A stretch of 64,000 bases of DNA from Limnoglobus roseus (GTDB taxonomy: Bacteria; Planctomycetota; Planctomycetia; Gemmatales; Gemmataceae), in the NCBI RefSeq assembly GCF_008254045.1, contig NZ_CP042425.1:1798001-1862000 (forward strand), written 5' to 3'. Each line of letters starts with the position of its first letter. Positions within the stretch are counted from its first letter, which is position 1. Below are positions 59,786 through 64,000 of this stretch, piece after piece. A program made the position numbers and the translations under genes. A model generated the notes under the pieces. It made no database searches, was not told the DNA's origin, and was given only the letters and a program-made list of their open reading frames with translations.

Positions 59786-61620
59786 ATGTTGCGTTCCTCC
59801 TGACTCCGCGCGTTGCGCAAGCTTCTCCCCTCCCATTCTCAAAACCATCCCTCACTCCCGCGACGACAACCCCCGCGCGGCCCGCTCTTCGGTGCGGAGG
59901 CCCTTGAGGATCGGGTGGTGCCGGCCGGCCGCCTCTTCGCCGCCGGTGCCCTCCCTGGAAACGGCGGGCCGAGTCTGATCTACGATCTAAACCCGGGCAC
60001 CGGGGCGGTTCTCAATTCGTTCGCCGCGCCGGAACTCGCGGGCGGGGGGACGGTCGGGCTCGCGTTCGACGGCACGCACCTGTTCTACCTCAACGGCCTC
60101 GGCAGCGACCTGCTCTACGAACTGAACCCGACCACCGGGGCCGTGTTGGACTCCGATTTGATCACGGCCGGATCGGGGAATTACGACGGCCTGGCCGTCG
60201 TGGGCGGGCAAGTGTTCGTACAGGACTACACCCTCAACACGATCCACGTCTTCGACCCGGTCGGTGACACCATCACCCGCACGGTGACGCCGACGGCGGC
60301 CACGTTCGGCCCCGACCTCGCGGGCGGTCTGGCCGGGGCGACTGGGCCGGACGGCCTGATCGGGCCGATCAACGGCGGCAACCTGATCGCGGAGTTCAAC
60401 CCCACCACGGGCGCATTCGTTCAGGGCTTCCAGCCCGGCACCGGGCCGTTTTTGGGGGCGGCCGTCGTCGACAACGTGATCTACCTCGGGTTCGGCAACA
60501 AGAACGCCATCCGCATGTACTCCCGCACCGGGGCGGCGCTCGGCCAAATTACAATCCCGGTTCCGGTGGTCGCCCTCGGCGGGGACGGCGTCTCGGTCCC
60601 CCCCCCGCGCCGAACACGGACGTCGTCAACGGCGGGTTCGAGACCGGCACGACGGCCGGTTGGACGGTGTTGAACGCCCCTGGCAGCGGCACCCCCGGCT
60701 TCACGACGTACACGGGTTCGAACCCCCAACAGAGTTCGCTGCCGGCACCCCCGGAAGGCGGCTCCGCCGTGTACAACGGACACAACGGGCCGGGCAGTTA
60801 CGTCCTGTACCAGGACATCACCCTGCCCGCCGGTCAGGCCCAGACCTTGTCCCTGACGGCCTTCTATCAGAACCAGTTCACCCAGGGCTTCATCACCCCG
60901 GCCACGCTCGATTATCGGACCGGCCCCAACCAGCAGTTCCGCATCGACATCGTCAGCCCGACCGGCGATCCGCTCGCCACCACCTCGGATGTCGTCAAAC
61001 TCAACGTGTTCCGGACTGCGGTGGGTGACCCGCTGGCCCGTGGGGCGTTCACCGTAACCGTCGACCTCGGCGCGTTCGCCGGGCAGACGGTCCGGCTCCG
61101 CGTCGCCGTCACCAACAGTCAGCTCTTCCTCTTTGGCGGGGTGGACAATGTTCACTTCGCCCCGACCGTGCCGCCCACGCCCGGCGCGGTCCAGGGAGTG
61201 AAGTTTAACGACCTCGACGGGGACGGGGTGCGTGACCTCAACGAGCCCGGTTTGCAGGGTTGGACGATTTACGCTGACACCAACCTGAACGGCTGGCCCG
61301 ACGCGGGCGAGCCGTCGACGGTCACCGGCCCGGACGGGGCGTACCCCCTCGCCCTCTTGCCCGGCACCTACCGCATCCGCGAGTTGAACCAGGGCGGGTG
61401 AGCGCAGACCGGGCCACTCAGCTTCCCCTTCTACGCCAGCGGCTCGACGCTCGTCGCCATCGACCCGGCCACGGCGACGGCGGGGCCGGGAAAGGCTTCA
61501 TTGCCGGCGGCGCGGGCGAGATCTGCTCCAGTGCGGGGCCGGGATCGACTGGTTCTGGGAGCCGCTCGCCGTCGCGATCGACGACCTGGAACCGGGCGAG
61601 CAGCGGAACTGATCCGGGCC
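59786..61620 (+). pseudogene. Decayed planctomycete surface protein (LEDRVVPA leader, SdrD B-like domain)
   Basis: The frame begins ATG 59786 (MLRSS), then an in-frame TGA where Trp is expected. The next codons give LRALRKLLPS and AEALEDRVVPAG, the planctomycetal leader motif. A beta-propeller-like region follows (YDLNPGTGAVLNSF, ELNPTTGAVLD repeats). A C9 tract (60598-60606) shifts the frame; the continuation reads NTDVVNGGFETGTTAG, a SdrD B-like FNDLDGDGVRDLNEPG, and RIRELNQGG, then a second TGA, again at an expected Trp. More PFYASGSTLVAIDP follows before the frame decays. Three lesions make it a pseudogene. Confidence 0.75.
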
Positions 61621-61839
61621 GGGGGGCACGAACACCGCAATCTCCGGCCGTCCCGCACGACGGCCTCCGGGAGCTCACACGGCAACCGCCGGACCCACCT
61701 CCCGTCTGAAATATCCTCCGAACGCTTCCAACGGCGATAGGATGGGAACCTCGGTCACATTCGCGACCCGGAACCCACCGAAGGTGTTGGGGTGCCAATT
61801 TCGACTGCTGGCGCGGCCGGCGAAGGCCCGGAGGGAGAG
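61621..61839. other. Intergenic stretch before the NRPS-like gene
   Basis: Decayed coding-like sequence merging into a GC-rich leader. I see no further gene. The NRPS-like promoter is probably near 61700-61790. Confidence 0.35.
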
Positions 61840-64000
61840 ATGGAAAGCGGGGGCGGGTTCCTCGACCGGTTGTGGGAGGTCGCGGCCGAACACCCCGAGC
61901 AGCCGGCGGTGATCACCGCCGGGACCGAGGTCGTGACGTACCGCAAACTCCTCGGGCGGGCCGATCGAATCGCCGCGGGGCTTGTGCGGGCCGGCGTACG
62001 GCCGGAACAACTGGTCGGGCTGGGGCTGCCCCGGTCGGCCGAGTTCGTGGCGGCGGCCATCGGCTGCTGGCGGACCGGGGCGGCATTCCTTCCACTCGAC
62101 GCCCGGTGGCCGACCGACCGGCTGGAGTTCATCGTCCGCGACAGCGGCCTGTTGCTCGCGGTCGCAGTCGGGCCGCAAGCTGCCGAGTTGCGGCGGCTCG
62201 GCGTCACCACTCTCGACCCGGACGCGCCGTTCGACTTGGTGACCACCTCGCCCATCTACGGCCCGAACCGACTCGCCTACGCCGTCTACACCTCCGGTTC
62301 GACCGGCCGGCCGAAGGGCGTTCTCGTCGAACACCGCGGGATCGTGAACCTCCTCGACGCTCAGATCGCCGCGTTCGACCTAACCCCCGGCTCGCGGGCG
62401 CTCTGGGTGCTCAGCCCGGCGTTCGACGCCTCGGTGTCGGACATCGGCACAGCCCTCCTCGCCGGCGCGACCTTGTGTGTCGAACCGGACGACGACCTCC
62501 GCGACCCCGTCCGACTGATCCGACTCCTCCGCGACCGTGCGATCACGCACGTCGATCTGCCGCCGGCCCTCCTCGGCGTGCTGGACCCGGCCGAACTCCC
62601 GCCTTCGCTCCGAACCGTGGTAATCGGCGGCGAACCGGCCCCCGCGGAAGCCGTGCGGCGGTGGGCGGCGAGGGTTCGGGTCGTCAACGTCTACGGCCCG
62701 ACCGAGGCGACCGTCTGCACGAGTCTCGGTGCGTGCGACCCGGTTACGTGGGCGGACCCGCTGCTCGGCCGGCCCATCCCGGGCATCCGCTATCAAGTTC
62801 TGGACGACGAGTGGAACCCGGTGCCACCCGGCGGGGTCGGCGAACTGTTCATCACCGGGGTCGGGCTGGCCCGCGGTTATCTGAACCGGCCGGACCTGAC
62901 CGCGGTGAAGTTCCCGACAGTCCGCGGCGAACGCTGGTACCGCACGGGAGATCGGGTGCGCCGGCGGCCCGACGGTGAGTTCGTCTTCGTCGGCCGGGCC
63001 GACCGGCAGTTCAAGCTCCGGGGTCAACTCGTCGAACCCGGCGAAGTCGAGGCACGGTTGCTAGAACTTCCCGGCGTGCGGGAAGCGGCGGTGGTCCGCC
63101 GGGCCGCCGGAGATCGCGTGGCGATCGTCGCCGTGGTCGCCGCGAGTGATGAGGGACTGTCGGCAACTGCGATCAGCGAACACTTGGCCCGGACGGTCCC
63201 GCCGTGGATGGTGCCGCAGCGCGTCGAGTTCCTTCCGACATTGCCGCGGACTACGGCTGGGAAGGTGGATTACCCCGCCCTGGAAGCGGAGCGCTCTCAC
63301 CCTTCTGGCGAAGTGCGGGAGAGCGGCGGGTCCGATTCGCGTGAGGGAGCACTACTCGCGGTGTGGTCGGCAGTCCTGGGGCGGCCAGCCGACCCGGCGG
63401 TCGGGTTTCTCGAACAGGGCGGCGACTCGCTCGGGGTGTTGCAGGTGGTAGCGGCCGCCCACGCGCGCGGGCTGACCCTCCGCCCGTCGCTCGTCGCCAA
63501 CGGGCTGACGGCGTCCGAGATCGTCGCCCGCCTGCGGGCCGGGCCGGAACGCGACGCGCTCCCGGCAGCGTTCCTGGAGGCCGAAGCTGCGGCGGAACTG
63601 TCGCGCCTGCCTTCGTCTGCTCCCGCCCGCGGCCACCCGGCCGTGTCTCCGGGGCGAATCCTCCTCACCGGGGCGACCGGGTTCCTCGGTTCGTGGCTCC
63701 TGTCCAAACTGCTCGCCCGCAATTCCGCCGAAATCCACTGCCTCGTCCGCGGGGCCGGGCGACTGCCGCCCGACCCGCGGGTTCACCCGATCATCGGCGA
63801 CCTAGAACGGCCCCGATTCGGGTTGTCGGCAGCCGCATGGGACGAACTCACCGACCGGATCGACGCCGTCTACCACTGTGCGGCTGCGGTGGACGTGGTC
63901 CGACCGTTCCACCGGTTGCGGGCCGCGAACCTCGGCGGGACGGCGGCCGTCCTGGGGTTGGTTGGCACCGGTCGGCCGAAGCGTTTGCATTACGCCTCGA
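61840..64000 (+). CDS. NRPS-like adenylation-thiolation-reductase protein (3' end cut by window)
   Basis: At least 720 residues. The adenylation domain (about 1-490) has A3 YTSGSTGRPKGV, A5 NVYGPTEAT, A7 YRTGDRVR and A10 PRTTAGKVDY. A thiolation domain (about 510-570) has the phosphopantetheine Ser in LEQGGDSLGVL. It is followed by a thioester reductase domain (from about 610, TGATGFLGSWLLSKLL). This order fits carboxylic-acid-reductase-like enzymes that load an acid, hold it as thioester and release an aldehyde or alcohol. ATG 61840 follows GGAGGG; GTG 61792 is an alternative. The substrate is unknown. Confidence 0.88.
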   Translation, partial: MESGGGFLDRLWEVAAEHPEQPAVITAGTEVVTYRKLLGRADRIAAGLVRAGVRPEQLVGLGLPRSAEFVAAAIGCWRTGAAFLPLDARWPTDRLEFIVRDSGLLLAVAVGPQAAELRRLGVTTLDPDAPFDLVTTSPIYGPNRLAYAVYTSGSTGRPKGVLVEHRGIVNLLDAQIAAFDLTPGSRALWVLSPAFDASVSDIGTALLAGATLCVEPDDDLRDPVRLIRLLRDRAITHVDLPPALLGVLDPAELPPSLRTVVIGGEPAPAEAVRRWAARVRVVNVYGPTEATVCTSLGACDPVTWADPLLGRPIPGIRYQVLDDEWNPVPPGGVGELFITGVGLARGYLNRPDLTAVKFPTVRGERWYRTGDRVRRRPDGEFVFVGRADRQFKLRGQLVEPGEVEARLLELPGVREAAVVRRAAGDRVAIVAVVAASDEGLSATAISEHLARTVPPWMVPQRVEFLPTLPRTTAGKVDYPALEAERSHPSGEVRESGGSDSREGALLAVWSAVLGRPADPAVGFLEQGGDSLGVLQVVAAAHARGLTLRPSLVANGLTASEIVARLRAGPERDALPAAFLEAEAAAELSRLPSSAPARGHPAVSPGRILLTGATGFLGSWLLSKLLARNSAEIHCLVRGAGRLPPDPRVHPIIGDLERPRFGLSAAAWDELTDRIDAVYHCAAAVDVVRPFHRLRAANLGGTAAVLGLVGTGRPKRLHYAS

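Noticed and set aside
59786..61620. UGA recoded as tryptophan or selenocysteine
   Set aside because: No SECIS-like hairpin was noticed, the same locus has a frameshift, and the many intact genes of the window use TGA as a stop; decay is simpler.

Overview
The window is GC-rich chromosomal DNA from a planctomycete, most likely family Gemmataceae. The pointers are a DUF1549/DUF1553 cytochrome-type protein, Tat-exported Gfo/Idh/MocA and TIM-barrel isomerase proteins, a TIGR02996-type protein, the PVC small basic protein, a surface protein with the planctomycetal 'LEDRVVPA' leader, a Flp pilin and a Hcp-like family. Genus and species cannot be fixed from sequence alone.

Region 1 (1-34,430) is mainly core chromosome. 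It holds a zeta-toxin-like pair, acetyl-CoA synthetase, an N-carbamoylputrescine amidase-like hydrolase, two PAS hybrid histidine kinases and a xerC-rdgB operon. It also has a degenerate ClpS, an ATP-grasp protein, RNase P RNA with a repeat-expanded P3 helix, a Kef-type antiporter, an endo/exonuclease-phosphatase protein, a POT transporter and a FolK-SDR fusion. DUF58 and its partner, a sugar epimerase, an FHA-GGDEF protein and an MDR oxidoreductase complete it. Small mobile pieces are scattered here: a four-helix-bundle gene between 40-bp inverted repeats, a 72-bp perfect palindrome, and CCCTCTCCCC hairpins.

Region 2 (34,456-56,716) is a 22-kb integrative element at the 3' end of a tRNA-Lys gene. 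A 50-bp duplication of the tRNA 3' end marks both borders, and a tyrosine integrase lies just inside the right one. The right half is phage-like: HTH/excisionase proteins, a replication-initiator-like protein, a DnaB-type helicase split into two overlapping ORFs, a tape-measure-like protein and two adjacent paralogues. The left half and middle carry two Hcp-like tube proteins, a divergent control region with a perfect 14-bp inverted operator, a Flp pilin, and a cargo block. In that block three genes share a leader of about 95 bp, two of them end in a common 32-bp tail, and two paralogues of a family share an identical 243-bp 3' half as inverted repeats. I see no capsid, portal, terminase or sheath gene, so the element looks like a satellite, a tail-like device or a reduced prophage.

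Region 3 (56,717-64,000) is worn accessory DNA: a restriction-endonuclease-like gene and a truncated DNA methyltransferase separated by an intact IS3-family element, a decayed surface-protein pseudogene, and the start of an adenylation-thiolation-reductase NRPS-like gene that runs off the window.
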